A DNA stretch of 64,000 bases from Isoetes taiwanensis (Eukaryota > Streptophyta > Lycopodiopsida > Isoetales > Isoetaceae): assembly GCA_021234155.1 (NCBI GenBank), contig JAJEKV010000053.1, positions 9,371,798-9,435,797 on the forward strand, given 5' to 3'. The translations under genes and the position numbers were made by a program. Shown here piece by piece: positions 9,937 through 23,137 of this stretch. How positions within the stretch are numbered: position 1 is the first letter of the stretch; each line of letters starts with the position of its first letter. The notes under the pieces were generated by a model. The model saw only the letters and a list, made by a program, of their open reading frames with translations, was not told the DNA's origin and did no database searches.

Positions 9937-12732
9937 TAGAATTAATTACATGAAGGTCTGAAACAAAAATGTTAAAGCCACCTATAAATTTACCAATTGC
10001 ATCCCATTTCCTGTCATAAGAATCTGCAAATTTACTTTTGTGAGCAGTACCAAAAGCTTCTAGATCCAATTGAAAATGCATTTTAATCCAGAATAAGGAG
10101 AAATTTTTATGACCATGCACTATCCTATTTCTTGCTTTCCATATGTTCCATAGAGCAGTAAACATAATAGTGTTCTTGAAGGCATCATTATTCTGAATGC
10201 ATTTTAACAAGTTAAATTGGTTATGTACACAGAAATGGTGACCAAATTTACTGTAGAACCAAGTCCAAAATTGTAGCAGCTTAGGACATTCAAAGATATG
10301 CTGCATGGTTTCATCACTGGAACAATTAGAAAGACATGTAGGCCTGATAGTAGAATTTCTCTTAGATAAGGAAACCAGATTTGGGAGGCTTTTTTGAGCA
10401 ATTAACCAGACAAAGTAGTTTACTTTAGGAGGACAATAGGAATTCCAAGTGTTATTAAATAAATTATGGCATTCCTCTTCTGTAAGAGACCACTTTGTCC
10501 TGGCTTTTACATAAGTTGTCTTGTGATTCAGACGAGCATAGACTGTGTTAACTTTATACTTGTTGATACCATTTATTTTCCACATAAGACCATTGCCACT
10601 CTCTGCTAAATTAGCATTATTATCCAGGATATTTCTGAGATGAAAGTAGACAGCTTTATCACTGGAGGTTCCATGGATTAGCCTCCTAATGTTAGTCCAA
10701 GAAATGAGATGCCCATTCGAATATAAATTCCTGACATGAGTGATACTATGATGGAGCCATTTTTTATAAATTTTGGGATGTCTCAAAGCTAAAGTATTCC
10801 CATTGCTGTCTTTGAAGCCAGCAGACCAAAACAAGGAAGAATTCATATCATGATCTTCCACACCAGGCTCATCAAAACAATTTTGAACAACATTCCAAGC
10901 TCTAATCATGTTATGCATAAGAGGAGAGGTGTTGGTACCTGGATGTAAAGGATAGAAAGCAGATTCAGGCAGGGAATGTTTTATTGAGGGATGTCCCTCA
11001 GGATAAGAGCAGTTTAGCCAGTACCTGATGAAAATTGAAGCTACAGAATTGTTCCCCTCAAGAGTTCTCCAAATAAATTTACCAGCCAAAGCACATGCTT
11101 GGAGATATAGGTCTTTACAGCCAAGGCCACCATATTTTTTAGCACGAGTGACAGTGTCCCAATTGACTGAGTGTGAGCCTTTCCAAATGAAATTTCTGAT
11201 GATCTTCTCGAGCTCATTGTAAATACATTTAGGTGCCACCAAAGCAGAGGAGAAGTAAATATGAGAAGCTGACAAGACAGAGTTTGCAATTAAGGTTCTT
11301 CCAGCCAGAGAGAGAGTGTTTCTGAAAAAATTCAGTTTCTTCCTAATTCTCTGAATGATAGGGTCCCAGAGACCTTTAATACTAGGATTGAGAGATAAAG
11401 GCATCCCTAAAAGCTTTGAAGCTTGCATAGCATCCAGAATTTTAATGCCACATAGATTATCATGGGGGGAATTTCCAATAATAATACTTTTTCCAATGTT
11501 CAAATAAATTCCAGAAGCAGATGAGAAGGAATCAATAATATTCAGGAACTTTGCAATGTTCTCAGGATTAGACTCAAGGAAAGCAAAAGAATCATCTGCA
11601 TATTGAGAGATAATGAGGCTGCCATTATTTAAAGGAAGATCAAGGCCTTTAATAGAACCATTGTTTTGATGAAAGACAATTGCCTTAGTTAGCATTTCAG
11701 CCACAACTAGGAATAAGTAGGGAGCTAGAGGGCAACCTTGCCTAACACCTCGAGCTAGCTTGAAGAAAGGTGAAGGGGAACCATTCACTAGAACAGCAGA
11801 ATTTGCCATGGAGTTAAGACCAAATATCAAGGAAATGATTTTATGATGGAAACCAATCCTTTTCAAAGCAAATTCTAAAAGTCCCAGCTTAATGTAGTCA
11901 AAAGCCCTCTTAAAATCTAACTTTAGGAGAACACAATTCTGAGAGGATATTCTATTCCAGTGCAGACCCTCCATGACCACAATGTAATTGTCCAGGATGA
12001 ATCTATTGGGCAAGAAAGCAGATTGTTTGATATCAATGCATTTTTGCAGGAAAGGTTTCACTCTGTTGGCAATAATCTTGGCACACAGTTTATAGGAGGA
12101 ATTGGTTAAAGAGATAGGCCTCCAATCAGAAAAAGAGATAGGCTTGTCAACCTTAGGAATGAGAGTGATAAAACCAGCTGAGATGGAGGAGTGCAGGTGA
12201 TCAGCCCTCCAGAAGCCATGAACCAATTTAACAATATCCTGCTTTAGAAACTCCCAGAAATGAATGTAAAACTCAGGTGGAATGCCATCTGGACCAGGGG
12301 ATTTGCCTTTACTAAAACTTATAAGGACACTATAGATTTCTTGCTCAGTTGGAATAGCAGCAATAGAGTCATCCATTAGATTGTCATTATTAGGAGTAAT
12401 CTGAGAAATTAGAGAGAGAAAAGCATTGCTTTTGGGAAGAGTTTGAGCATTAGGGACACTTTCCTTAAATAAGGCAGCATATTGATCATGGAAGAAATTC
12501 TTGATCTCTGTAGAAGTATCAATATTAGTACCATTCTCAGATTGAACTTGAATGATGGAGTTATTGAGTAATCTATTTCTAGCAGTTCTGTAAAAGAATT
12601 TAGAACTGCCACAGTCCATCTCCTTATTGTACTTGATCTTGCATTTGATGGCATAACTCTTAGCTTCAATCTCCTCAATTGATTTGATTTTATTTTCCAG
12701 AATCTCCTCCCCAACTTGCAGATTGATATTGT
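9884..12732 (-). CDS. LINE ORF2, 3' part: reverse transcriptase and C-terminal domain
   Basis: This is the downstream piece of ORF2, continuing in frame from 23702-24719 across the LTR-element insertion. Visible reverse-transcriptase motifs in order are GKSPGPDGIPPEFY, RPISLTNSSYKL, the LD.KRAFD palm segment, RQGCPLAPYLF and the catalytic YADD (codons at 11593-11604). LGMPLS and the thumb follow. The C-terminal part contains a plant zf-RVT-like region (WNSYCPPKVNYFVWL, then a CP..LQFWTWF-like segment). No RNase H domain is seen. The enzyme would nick the target with its endonuclease domain and copy the LINE RNA into the chromosome. No stop or frameshift was found over this piece, so the protein may still be functional apart from the insertion. 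An internal ATG at 12619 could give a truncated 911-residue product. Confidence 0.93.
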
Positions 12733-12738
12733 AAGGAG

Positions 12739-13321
12739 TGTTTGGGGTCTGGGTTCGGGAACTCCTAGAAGACAGCCCTCTGTGAGGACCCGTGGATCTA
12801 ACAGGAGAGTCCGGGGGACTATGTCACGCGGGATTTGTAAGAAGAGAAGAAAAAGAAGAAAACAGAACAAATGAGAGAAAGATGATAAGCTTCCTTGATA
12901 TCAATGATGAAAATACATGAGCTCTCGCAATAGAGAGAAAACTGAAAGGAGACAAGACTCAAAACTCATCTAAAAACTTATGTGCTAACTCTACTCATAT
13001 ATATAGTACAATGGCCTTGGGCCCAATATAGACACTCTGACTGATCTCGGTGCCGACTCCTGGAAGGAGGCCTGATTTGCAGGAATGTTGGCGGTGCCTC
13101 TTGAAGTGCCTAGAATCACGCTGACGCCGACGCGGGCAAGGGACGGGCCGTCACTTGTCCGCGGGCTTGTTGATGCCACAGGCTTTGATCAAGGTCTTCC
13201 GCCGCTTTGGTCTTCTCAAGGAGCCTTTGGATGTCCTGACCTGCGGGTCGACCGAGGATCCTTGAGCTTGACCTGGTCTGTCAGATGCATGAATAGTCCC
13301 GTACTGAGGTACAGACTAACA
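12739..13321 (-). repeat. 3' LTR of the nested Athila/Tat-like element
   Basis: 583 bp, matching 23138-23701. On the element strand it starts TGTTAGTC and ends CCCCAAACA. It contains tatatatag at about 13000 and a low-GC middle. It differs from its partner by many short indels, concentrated in the GC-rich part at 13030-13260. Confidence 0.92.
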
Positions 13322-13333
13322 CTCCCCCACCAA
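13322..13333 (-). other. polypurine tract of the nested LTR element
   Basis: On the element strand GGTGGGGGAG lies directly before the 3' LTR start TGTTAG. This fixes the element orientation as minus. Confidence 0.8.
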
Positions 13334-13501
13334 ACGACACTCGTGAGGAAGAAAAGGAGGAAGCGCCGGAGGGCGGAAGCCATCTGCCTTCGAAAGTGAT
13401 CCTCACGGAGTGAGGCCGGGCACCATTATGGTACCGGGCTTATGAGATCCCGGCGTGATTGAAGAGCTTGAGGAGTGTTTTGGCCAAGGGCGGGATCGGC
13501 A

Positions 13502-16325
13502 TCAATAAGAAAGCGAGAGCGCCATGTCTTCAAAGGCGGCGTGGGCGTCAAGAAATGTAATCGACATTCCATAAGAAGACAGTCCGAAGGCCAAAGGCAC
13601 CGACAATCGCATTCGGATTGCGCGATGAAAAATGGGACGCTGCCGATTTAAGGAGCTTAGCAAAATGCATTTGAGAGCAGCGCAAAATCCTGCTTGAAGA
13701 TGGACAGAAGGATCAGGTGAGGTGGAGGCATTCTGCAAGAAGGTGTTGAGACCATGAAGTGCATCCGCGGGCTGTTGCCAACCACGCTCATTAGCAATGT
13801 AGATCCAATTGGTGGTGTTGTCCAGAGTGGCACCTTCTTCCCAATGTGAGCGGCGAACAAAACGTGGATCCCACCGGAGATCCGTCGAGATCTGAGGTGG
13901 TGTCCAGCCTGCATGACCATCCATGACCTTGGTCCAAAAAGGAAGGCGCCAATCAGAAGTCAGGAACCTGGGGCGTGGAGGTACGCCCAGGGAAGCATAG
14001 GGAGACGGAACCATGCCCGTGGGCGTGGGTTGCTGAGCGGTCTCCCTGAATTGACTGACAAGATCTGGATCAAGAACCTGACACCAACGATCCCAAAGAG
14101 AAGCAGAGAGCTGAGAGTGGACAGGAGGGCTATCCCATCCCGTGGGGACCGTCTTGCTATCCAACAGAGCTTGTAACTGATTGTAACCGGCGAGGTGCTG
14201 CATATAAATTTGTGCATAGGGAAGATCCTCGGGATGTCCTAGATACTTCCTGATTTGTTGCAGCGCTTCCGCTTGCCAGAGAGATAAATGATTGGCAAGC
14301 TCAGGCATGTACTCCTGATGAAGAGTTTGGGTCTGAGCAGGATCCGCAAGATATGGATTGTTATCCTGAAGCACCCATTGCACAGTGGGGTCACCCTGGA
14401 AAAGCTGGCGTGGCCCATTTCCAAAGTGTTCCTGTGTATCACCCAGATAGAAATCATGAAATATGTAAGCCATGGGCTGAACCACTCTGAAGGTGATAAA
14501 GTCTGGATCGGCACAGTGTATGAGATCAAAGACGACAAGGGCACAGCACAACCCTTTGTCTTCAATGGAGAGTTCTGGCCAAATCCGAAGAAAATCTGCA
14601 CTGCTCAGGGGAATATCCACAGGGCCATCGGCCGCATGCCACTTCGAAAGGAAGAGGTGGCGTCGAGCAACCACATAATCATGATAGCAGGAGGGAACTG
14701 GGAAGTCAACAGGCATTCTGTGAAGAATGGCAGTATGGGCGTCAAGCTTTGCTTGAGCCTCATCAGCAGACTGAATAGCTTGCTGCAGTTGTTGTTCGAG
14801 ATCACGGATCCAGTTGTCCCTTTCAAGCAGCAGGCGTGACTGGTCACGGACCCGTTTCTGAGAAGGGTTGACCTGGGAGGAAGATTTCCCCGGTGTATTG
14901 AGACGAAGCACGGCAATCTCCGCGTCATCCAGTATCTTCTGTTTCTGCACCTCTGTAAGCTGATCTTGAAGAGAGGTGAGCTGAGAGGTCTGTGTAGAAA
15001 GCTGAGCCGTCAAGGAGGCTTACTTGAGCGTCCCCGCTGAAAGATTTTGAACTTGAGTGCTGAAATTTTCACACAGTTCGGAGTACAAGGCATTGAGTTT
15101 AGCAATATCCGCGTCCTTGGTACTCAGGAGAGCGGCTTTGGACTTGTTGTGCTCCAATAAAGTCTGAATTTCTGACTGGAGCTGAGCCTGTTGATCTGCA
15201 AGTTGGCTGACTTGAGCTTGTGTACTTTTGAGATCTGCATGAGCCTGTAAGAGAGCTTCATGCTTGTCTTGAAGTTTGGCCTCCAAGGTTGCAACTTGGG
15301 CAGTCGCAGCTTGAAGGTCCTGGTGTACCGCATCAGAGGCCTCTAGTGCCCTTTGAACCCCGCTCATAAGAGCGTCTTGGGATTCTTGTAACTTGAGAGC
15401 AAAGCAGGCTTGAGCATCCTAACGATCTTCGATACAACAACCCCGGCGAGGGTGTTGTGGTGGTGGAGCTTGCTGTTGCACCGGTTTGGGATGTTTGGGA
15501 AAAATGGTGTAAAGTGGATGGTGTAGCGGAGGAAGAGACAGTGACATGGGTGTGACTGTGGACATGACCAGTGGAAGACGGGCGTGAAGTGCCAACTTGG
15601 TGAGTGATTGGAAGGGAGCGCTGAGTGGAATTATGAGAATTTGGTGGTGTGGGAGGGAAGTAATGACGGATGAGGGCTTGAAAGTGGCCTCCCACAGAAA
15701 CTTCGAAAATAGAAGTGGTACCCGGCGGCGGTCCATTTCTTGGAGAAGACGATAGAACATCATTTGGGGCCAATCTATGTGGTGTTTGGAGTGTGTAGCA
15801 AAGGAGGACCAGTTATAGAAAGGTTTATTGATATGGGTGTTCTTGATAGAATACCCAAGGAATTTTCGCCATAGAAATTTTACAAAGGTTTCGTGAGGCT
15901 TGTCGATATTGGTCAGACGATGGACATTGGCATGATAAGCAGGTGCACCAAACTCTGCGACATCGAGATCCCCAGATAGTTGCAGCATAGCGGCACTTTT
16001 CCATGATACACAAGGGGTGTGCAAGGGAATATGAAATACCTCGTAAATCAAATGTTGAGTCAACGAAATAGTGGTGCCATCGACCACACGCTGGTGTAAC
16101 CTTGCGGGCGTTAACGATATTGGCGATGAACCGCCTTCAACCGGGTCGATTTGGAGCCGGAAGTTCCATTTGAGAGAATTCAGAAAAAGCTGGTGTCGCT
16201 CAAATGACTTCTTTATTTGGGCCAACAAGGGCTTCACGGAAAGTGGGCCAAGAAGGATACTGATGCAAAAGGGCCGGATCCTTGGGAGCAGAAGCTTGAA
16301 GTGTAGAAAATCTTGGGGCAGCCAT
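13502..16325 (-). pseudogene. large extra ORF downstream of integrase (env-like position)
   Basis: One long reading frame of about 940 codons on the element strand. I chose ATG at 16325; the frame shifts once near 16235, then runs with only two in-frame stops (TAG near 15419, TAA near 15020) to a stop at 13502. The N-terminal ~270 residues are mixed and tryptophan/phenylalanine-containing. Next comes a proline/threonine/serine/histidine-rich linker, then a coiled coil rich in A, Q, L, K and D (about 15367-14700), then a ~350-residue globular part with many W, P and D. There is no obvious transmembrane segment. The position matches the env-like ORF of Athila elements, and the N-terminal part faintly recalls the plant putative-transposon-protein domain. 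Neither match is certain and the function is unknown. It is much better preserved than the gag-pol beside it. Confidence 0.75.
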
Positions 16326-17248
16326 GGGAATGATGTGCGTAATCTAAGAGGGATGCCAAAGGCGGAAGACGAAAAGTCGAAAGCACGGAGGACAAAGGCG
16401 CAGGAACGAAAAGGTGTGTTTTAGGGCTTAATAACCGGAGGCTAAGAGGTATGAAGAGTGCTAAACCGAACCGTTGATGGTGCCAAAATCAAAAGATGCC
16501 AAGAAGGGTATTGAGAGGCAAAAATTTGGCTAAGTCCCAAAAACGTAAGGGAGAAGCAATGAACGGTGAGGATGAGACGTGAAAGAAAGATCGGATGTGA
16601 CAGATGGCAAAGGACACCTATTAATGTTCGACGGGCGTGTAAAGAAGGAATGGCATTCAATGCCGGCAACTCGGGTGGGATATCATTAAAAGGAATGTGT
16701 CGGAAGGTACCATGGCTAGATATGCGCGGAGAAAAGATTCTCATTTTAGAAACAACCTTGCATTGCAAACACGTTGGCGATTTGTGTGATTGGTCCACGT
16801 CGACAAGGAGTGCCTCAGTGGGCTATATAAGACGAACCGAGAGGAACGAAGGCATCCGATGGCGCTCAGTATGGCTGCTGCTGGCTTGAACGAAGACTGC
16901 ACGATGCCCACTAACTGTCAAGAGTGGATCACTTGCAAGATGAATTGTTGCGGATCTTCGGCGCCACCACAACCGTGGCATTCGAATGGACGGCCGGTGT
17001 GCCAGATGGCTGAACATCCCACCAAGACCAACAGATGGAGGTGGTTCGCACCTTCGGGGGATCCGGAGCGTAACCTCTACCATCTCCTCCGCATCACCTC
17101 TGCTCCGAACCCGGAGTAGAGGGTTTTTCCTCTTAGGACTTAGTAGATAGGGCTCTGAGCCCGTTGTATATAGGGCAGTGCCCATAGCGGAAATAGCTGG
17201 GCTGCGCCCACATTTTGTAAAAAAATCTCCACTATAATATACCACTTT
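16326..17248. other. non-coding spacer between integrase and the extra ORF
   Basis: About 920 bp without a convincing frame on either strand. A TATA-like gctatataag lies at about 16822 (plus orientation; its complement also reads TATATAG), with a reversed CCAAT near 16790. It could serve a separate promoter for the downstream ORF, but this is only a sequence resemblance. Confidence 0.4.
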
Positions 17249-18330
17249 CTAGTCACTTTCTGTGGTGTTTGCTTCTTGAACTGTCTCTGTGTGTTGATGT
17301 TCACTTTCTGTGTGATGAAATGCTTTGAGACGAAAACCATTAACCAATGTAGGTAATGGAGTGCCATCTAACTCAGCTAGTTGGAAAACGCTTGGTCTAA
17401 CCACTTGAACAATTTGATAAGGGCCAAGCCAACGAAACTTGAGTTTACCCGGAAAATTTTTGTACCTGGAATCATAAAGAAGAACCAAATCTCCTTCTTT
17501 GAATGTTTTTGTCTTCAAACGTTTGTCATGTAAAGATTTTTGCAACTGTTGTCCATGAAGAACACGAATATAAGCATCCCTTCAAGTTCATCCAACTGTT
17601 TCTAATTGATAGACCCGCTTCTTTGAGTGCGCGGTGGTGGATTATGAGCGTGAGCCGGTTGAAAACGGAGTGTGGGAAGGATGTATTCAAACGGCATGAA
17701 AGCTTCCTGACCATAAACCAATTTAAAAGGAGTGTGACCAGTAGCAATCTTGAAACAAGTATTGTAGGCCCAAAGAACAGTAGGAAGTTTTGTCCGCCAA
17801 CTGCAATGGAAGAAGCGTCACAAATTTTCTTGAGAATGGTGACCGTGAGTTTTGTTGGTGCTTTCGCCAACCCATTGCCTTGAGGATAGTAAGGTGTGCT
17901 CTTGTGATGATGTATCGGGAGATAATCCGTCGGCTCCTTGATAGTATGATTGATGAAATGAACACCACGGTCCACCCGACCAGCCCCGTGGGGCAGCAGA
18001 ATCGCGTGATAATTTGTTGATAGAGGACTCTAGCCGTACTTGCTGCAGTGTTGTGCGGAAGTGCACAAGCTTCCGCCCATTTGGTGGCGTAGTCGTGAGA
18101 ACCGAATGTATCGGGACGCGAGTGTGCCGCGCGGGAGGATCTATAGGTCCCACAAAGTCCATTCCCCATTTCTTTGAAGGGAAGTGGGCGTGGCGACCGG
18201 CGTCAAGGGAAGAGCGTCCGCGGTGGGCCCCCCCCACCGGCCGCAAGCGTCACACGTCTTGGGCGGGCGTGAGCATCTTTGAAGAGCGTGGGCCAATAAT
18301 ACCCGGCTAGAAGGATTTTTGCGTGCCGGG
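17249..18330 (-). pseudogene. integrase of the nested LTR element, frameshifted
   Basis: On the element strand the order is: the end of the zinc-binding region (GYYWPTLFKDAHA near 18300), the core start WGMDFVGPIDPP with the first catalytic Asp, ATDYATKWAEA, a disrupted second Asp region (H.F..H near 17950), and PQGNGLA near 17870 next to the catalytic Glu position. The C-terminal GPY/F module follows (KFRWLGPYQIV) in an open 97-codon frame at 17249-17545. At least three frame changes separate these blocks. Integrase would join the cDNA to the chromosome; this copy cannot be made as one protein. No chromodomain follows. Confidence 0.85.
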
Positions 18331-18699
18331 TGTCACCATGAAAATGACCACCTCAGAGCCCTTGATGAGCTTCGCACAATGTCCGAACTTCATGAGGTAG
18401 AACACGCCGTCGAAGGATGGTGTCCTTCCCTTTTGTAGAGATGTCCGGCAACCATGGTGTAGTCACGGACCTCTCGGAGAAATTGATGGCGAATTCGGAT
18501 TGTCGCTTGGCGTGAGAGAGCCGCCTGCCTTACGGTGGAAGAGCACCCGTGAGGAGGTACTGCTGAAAATCATGGAACCAATGTGGTGTTGCCGTGACTA
18601 AAAAGAGTTGAGCATCGTGAAAGGCATCTCGAGACCCCAGCCATGGGATCATCCGTGTGGATGCGTGAAAGATAATCCGAACAACATGAGATTTGCCAC

Positions 18700-19930
18700 C
18701 TTATGAACGATTTCAAAGGAGCAAATTCTTGGAGAAGAAGGACCCAACGAGCAATGCGGCCCGTGGCGTGGACTTGTTGATCAAATAGAGGAGTGCTTGG
18801 TGGTCCACAAAGAACTTGATTTGACTGCCCAAAAGGTAATGACGGAAGCGTTGGACACGTAAAATGAGACCCAAAGCTTCACGCCCGCGGCGTAATGGTT
18901 GCGCCAGCAGAAGTGAGTTTTCTACCGGGCGTGAAGCGATTTGGTTTGTCGCAGCGCATCATATTCTTGAGAAAGAACAGCTCCAATAGCAAACGCCGAC
19001 ATCGACATGAACGTGAAAGGGCTTGTCCCATTGAGGAGGAACAAGAACCGGTGCACGGGTAAGCAAAAGCTTCAACCGTTGGAAAGCGGCTTCGCACCGG
19101 AATTCCAAGCCCGTGGATTCGTCACCGTGAGTTTATGAATGGGATCCGCAATGGCTGCCACCCGTGTATGAAGGTGGAGTAATAATTGACCTTTCCCGGA
19201 AAGAGCGTGTCTCCTTGATATTGGCGGGTGCTTGAGCCTTGAGCACACAACCCATTTTTGCGGGATCGGTGGTGATTCCCGCTTTGGTCGACAACATGGC
19301 CTAACAGACACCGAAGTGACGCAAAAGGTGCATTTCTCAGGATTGAGACTAATGCCTGGACTCATCACATTTCGGAAGACGAAGTTCCAATTTATCCAAA
19401 TGGTCAGCCATGGAACCAGAGGGCGAGAAGTCATCTTGAAAAATTTGCAAGAAGGGATTTTCCTTCATGAAATCATGAAAACCGAGAGCATGATGCGTTG
19501 AAATGTTGAAGGAGAGTTGGATAATCCAAAAGGAACCACCTTGTAGGCAAAAAGTGCCCCACCTGGGTGGTGAAAGTGGTCTTGAGTTGATCGTAGAGTC
19601 CTTGATGGAGATCCGATTGTAGCCGAAAAACCATCCATAAAGGAGTACATCTCATGTCCACCACTTCTTCCGAACTTGGTCTGTGAAGGGAAGTGGAAAA
19701 TGATCACGCCCCGTGGCCCGATTGAGTTTCGATAGTCCACACAGACGCGGATCTTACCATTGTGCTTAAGGGCAATGACGATGGGGCTCACCCATTCGAA
19801 TGTTTGACCTCATAGATCAAACCCGCAAAGAAGGAGTTTGTCAATTTCCGCCTTGACGCGATCACGGTAATTAGGGTTGAGCCTCAGATCGCCGTTGCTA
19901 CACGGGTCGCGTGCATCGATTTGGTAGGAA
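18700..19930 (-). pseudogene. reverse transcriptase and RNase H of the nested LTR element, frameshifted
   Basis: The Ty3-type reverse transcriptase is recognisable from PIVIALKHNGKIRVCVDYR (about 19790-19735), MYSFMDGF, FAYKVVPFGLSNSPSTFQR and the catalytic F.DDFS..G block (QIFQDDF at about 19425-19445). The DDFS form is typical of the Athila/Tat branch. RNase H follows, with a C..SF..DHQALLYL-like segment near 18790-18830. Small indels break the frame several times. Confidence 0.85.
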
Positions 19931-20559
19931 TGGTGAGTTCCCCAAGCTTTGTTGATTCCCCAAGATCTTTGTAACTCCAGCTTAAAATGTGTTTGAATTT
20001 TTGAATGGCCTTGACGGCCCTGCTACGATAAGGAGCCTAAGATTTGCAAAGAATGCGACAGTTGATTGTTGCCAACATCCACAATCTCGACTTCGAGTCC
20101 GAATATGGGGTATTACTTCGAGTATCCCGGACAATGTGTGCGTGGAGGTTGGAGCATAACCGGATCGCGTGGCACTTTGGCGCGTGGTGAAAAAGAGAGG
20201 TTGCTCAATTTCATCTAGCGAGAGGTTGCTTCATGACAAATGTACATCAACAGAGTTGTAGGAGTGTCGATTCAAAAGTGATCAACGCGTTGGATTCGAT
20301 TGCAAGGAGCCGGTAGGGGTCAAGCAAGGCAGCGGCGACTCCTCACGATCAAGAGTCATTTCACCCAAGGATCAGCAGATATTCGGGTAGGAGGATGAGG
20401 GCATACGCCGCAGTGGAGCCCGGACTTGATAAATATTCTCGAGCTTCTTCGTAATCGGTGTTCGAGAGAGAGGGTTCCGCATTGTCAACGAAAATGATCC
20501 CGCCTCGCTTGTAAGTCCATGGTGGCATTGAGATGACCATCGATGACTAACCGTCCGTG

Positions 20560-21330
20560 GCCCAAGAATGGATACTTTTTGCCCGGCGGAGAAAAGGTCC
20601 GCCTACCAAAGATTTCATAGTCACCGGATCTTCGCCAGCCTTTCCAAACCCAAATTCCATGGGAAAGCGGAGATCACCAATATTGATGTGAAGAATAGGT
20701 GTGACGCCTTTGAGGTCTCGCGGATATGGCCATTAGCCAATTTGATGTCATATGGGGCACGAAAGAGTTGTGTGATGCCCATTTGTTTGCGAGTTTATCC
20801 GTGATGAGATTGATCTGCGCTACCTCCATCGATTTGTACATGGTTGACTTGTCGATTTCCCACCGTGGCATGGACCGGTGGGTGTAGAGGTAGCCACAGC
20901 CCCAACTAAAACAATTGGGAGTGAAACCGGTCCTTGAGAGCGGGACGAAGTTTTAAAATGGTGGCCAAGCTTAAAGGAATTTTGATCTTGGCGAGCTCCT
21001 CTTGGAGTTCGAGAGGTACATGAGAAAAAAGGATCTCACTGGTTCCACCGGGTGCGGAGTGCGTGGCGGTGGAAGCAACAACTTTTTTGAGTAAGTCAAC
21101 CTCGGCCGCAATATTGGGATATGTCCGAGAGCGTGGAGGTTGAGATGTTGAAGGGGTATCTTGTCTTTGTTGAGCTCTAGTGGTGGCATGAACATTTGCC
21201 AATGTGCGGCCTTCAAAGAAATTGCATGAGGTTCAAAATGCTTTGGCTTAACTTTGGGCATGACATGTGGCATGAGTTTTGCCAAGTCGGTGCAAAGTGA
21301 ACCTTTTTTCGTCCTCATGAGGAATGGTGT
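20560..21330 (-). pseudogene. protease region of the nested LTR element
   Basis: The element strand near 20825-20845 reads IDGGSA, the form of the retropepsin active-site loop seen in plant Ty3 elements. Upstream (20906-21330) is a low-complexity linker rich in T, S, P and A, then K/L/E-rich text. The frame is broken around the active site. This would cut the Gag-Pol polyprotein. Confidence 0.55.
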
Positions 21331-21699
21331 CTACCGCAAAGGCGTGCTATGTGTCCTTCCGAATAATAGTCAAGGGACGGATGCCTTGGTCCGGCGTGCG
21401 AAACTAAACCAACCCAATTTGACGGGCCGTATTTGGAGGATTAAGTGCCCCGAAAAATTTCCTCTTGGGCTTGTTGATCCAAATTGAGGTTGATTTGTTT
21501 GGAGCTGGTTGATAGCGTGATTGCCGAGGCGCTCTTGGTGGCTTTAAGAACCGGTCGCGGCCTTGTTTGCCATTAGCGAGCCAGAGTTGGTAAGCCGTGA
21601 GGCGGACCGATGTGGTCTGATTTGTGCCGTGAAGCCGCACTGAACTTGTGGAAGTTGAGGACACGCCGCGGGTGGTATGACCCCATTCTTGACAAAGGA

Positions 21700-22927
21700 T
21701 AACACCGAGCTTTAGAAGGATCAAAAGGAGGACGCTGGTTGATCCCCGTGGTTGGTCCCGCGGTCGATAGAGTTGCGTGGGCTGCACCAAGAGGTGGCCG
21801 ATAGTGCGATTGTTGCCGAGGGGTGTGGTTTGCACTTGATAAACCATTTTGTTGCGAACGGTGGGGATGAGTGCGAAGTGCACTCTTTACGCGGCATGAT
21901 TGCACATGTTGCATCGCTTTTGCAATGAGGCGGGCCATTGGTGGAGTTGCACTCATTGGCCAAATGGCCTTGGTATTTGCAAATATGGCACCAGATTTGA
22001 CCGCTACTGCGGATTAGCGTGTTGAGGCTCAAATGTACCGCTTGTGGAACCATGACAGGTGGAATGAACGGAGCTCTTGAAGAGCCACGCCGAGGGAAAC
22101 ATTGACGAAGTGATTGACAGAAGTCGATAGCCCGCTCCAAAGTTTTTGGACGCAGGTATTCAGGCATGAGTCGAATAGCGGGAGGAAGTCCTTGGAGAAG
22201 TTGATCATTGGAGGAGCTTGAGATGAAGTTGATCATCATCCGTGGTCCCGTAATGAGACGTAAAAGCAAAGGCGCATTTCGGACCAGTCTTGTTTCCAAT
22301 GGCTTTTGTTGGACATGAGCCATTGATGAGGAGAGCCATGCGGGGTGGTGGAAAAGATGTGGAATTTCAGTTGAGGTTGCGCTGCGTGACCATTTAGGAC
22401 AGCCAGAGCCTCAAATTCTTCCATGTGGGCCTGCGCGACTTTGGTCTAACGGTTTGCCTTCGTGTTGCCAAAGGTGGGATAAGTCGGTTTTCAGTCCGAA
22501 AAGGTAGATGTGAAAGTGCCGGGGCAGAAAACGTGATAGTGAGGATATATTGAGGTTGAGGTGGATGTGGGATTGTGCCTAAAGGACCCTCGATGAAGGG
22601 GTGATCAAGCGCTGAGAAACCCAAGTAAGCCGGAGCATTGGTTTTGAGATCCGTAAGGTTGTAAAATGTGAAGAGCAAGTGGGAAACGTAGGGAAAGGAT
22701 ATTCCCGGTAGGCGAAAAGGGAGACATGGGGATAGCCGCGGCCCACCCTGGGAGATGATGGTTGGGCGAAGAGGCGATGGCCCGAAGAATGATGGATGTA
22801 GGCATGTTCGGGTGTGAAAGTACGGTTGAGAAGATTGAGCCCGATAAGGCCCCCCGATAGTGATGAGGGGGACTGAGGTTGTGAGCAATGTTTGCACGCC
22901 GGGGCGGAACCGGACGACGACCGACAC
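21700..22927 (-). pseudogene. gag of the nested LTR element, with CCHC zinc knuckle
   Basis: The element strand carries a gag-like region with RRPTWKNLRLWLS and AALNGHAAQPQLKFHIF-type text. A canonical C-X2-C-X4-H-X4-C knuckle, CHICKYQGHLANEC, lies at about 21949-21990. At least three frames are used, so the gene is broken. Gag packages the element RNA in virus-like particles. Confidence 0.75.
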
Positions 22928-23137
22928 GCAGGGTGGGTAGCGCCGACCGAGCCCTAGACCGGAAGATGGCCTCCCTCTATGTCATAAGCAGATCCATACA
23001 TGTCGCGAATCAGCTTTCGGACGCCGATGGCGCCCAGCGAGAGGCCGCTCGAGAAAGGAGTTCTTCCGCATGAAATTACTTTACACGCATTATGGCGATG
23101 TAAGAAAGTAGGATAAAATCGCACCCGCAGCCGCAAG

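Noticed and set aside
13502-16325. Calling the extra ORF an envelope gene
   Set aside because: The position fits, but no signal peptide or membrane segment is visible; only position supports it.
16440-17120. Open frames on both strands between integrase and the extra ORF
   Set aside because: They have no family motif and overlap each other; typical chance frames in GC-rich sequence.
23110-23137. Primer-binding site of the nested Athila/Tat-like element
   Set aside because: The bases after the LTR (cttgcggctgcggg) lack the TGG start and match no tRNA end I can name.
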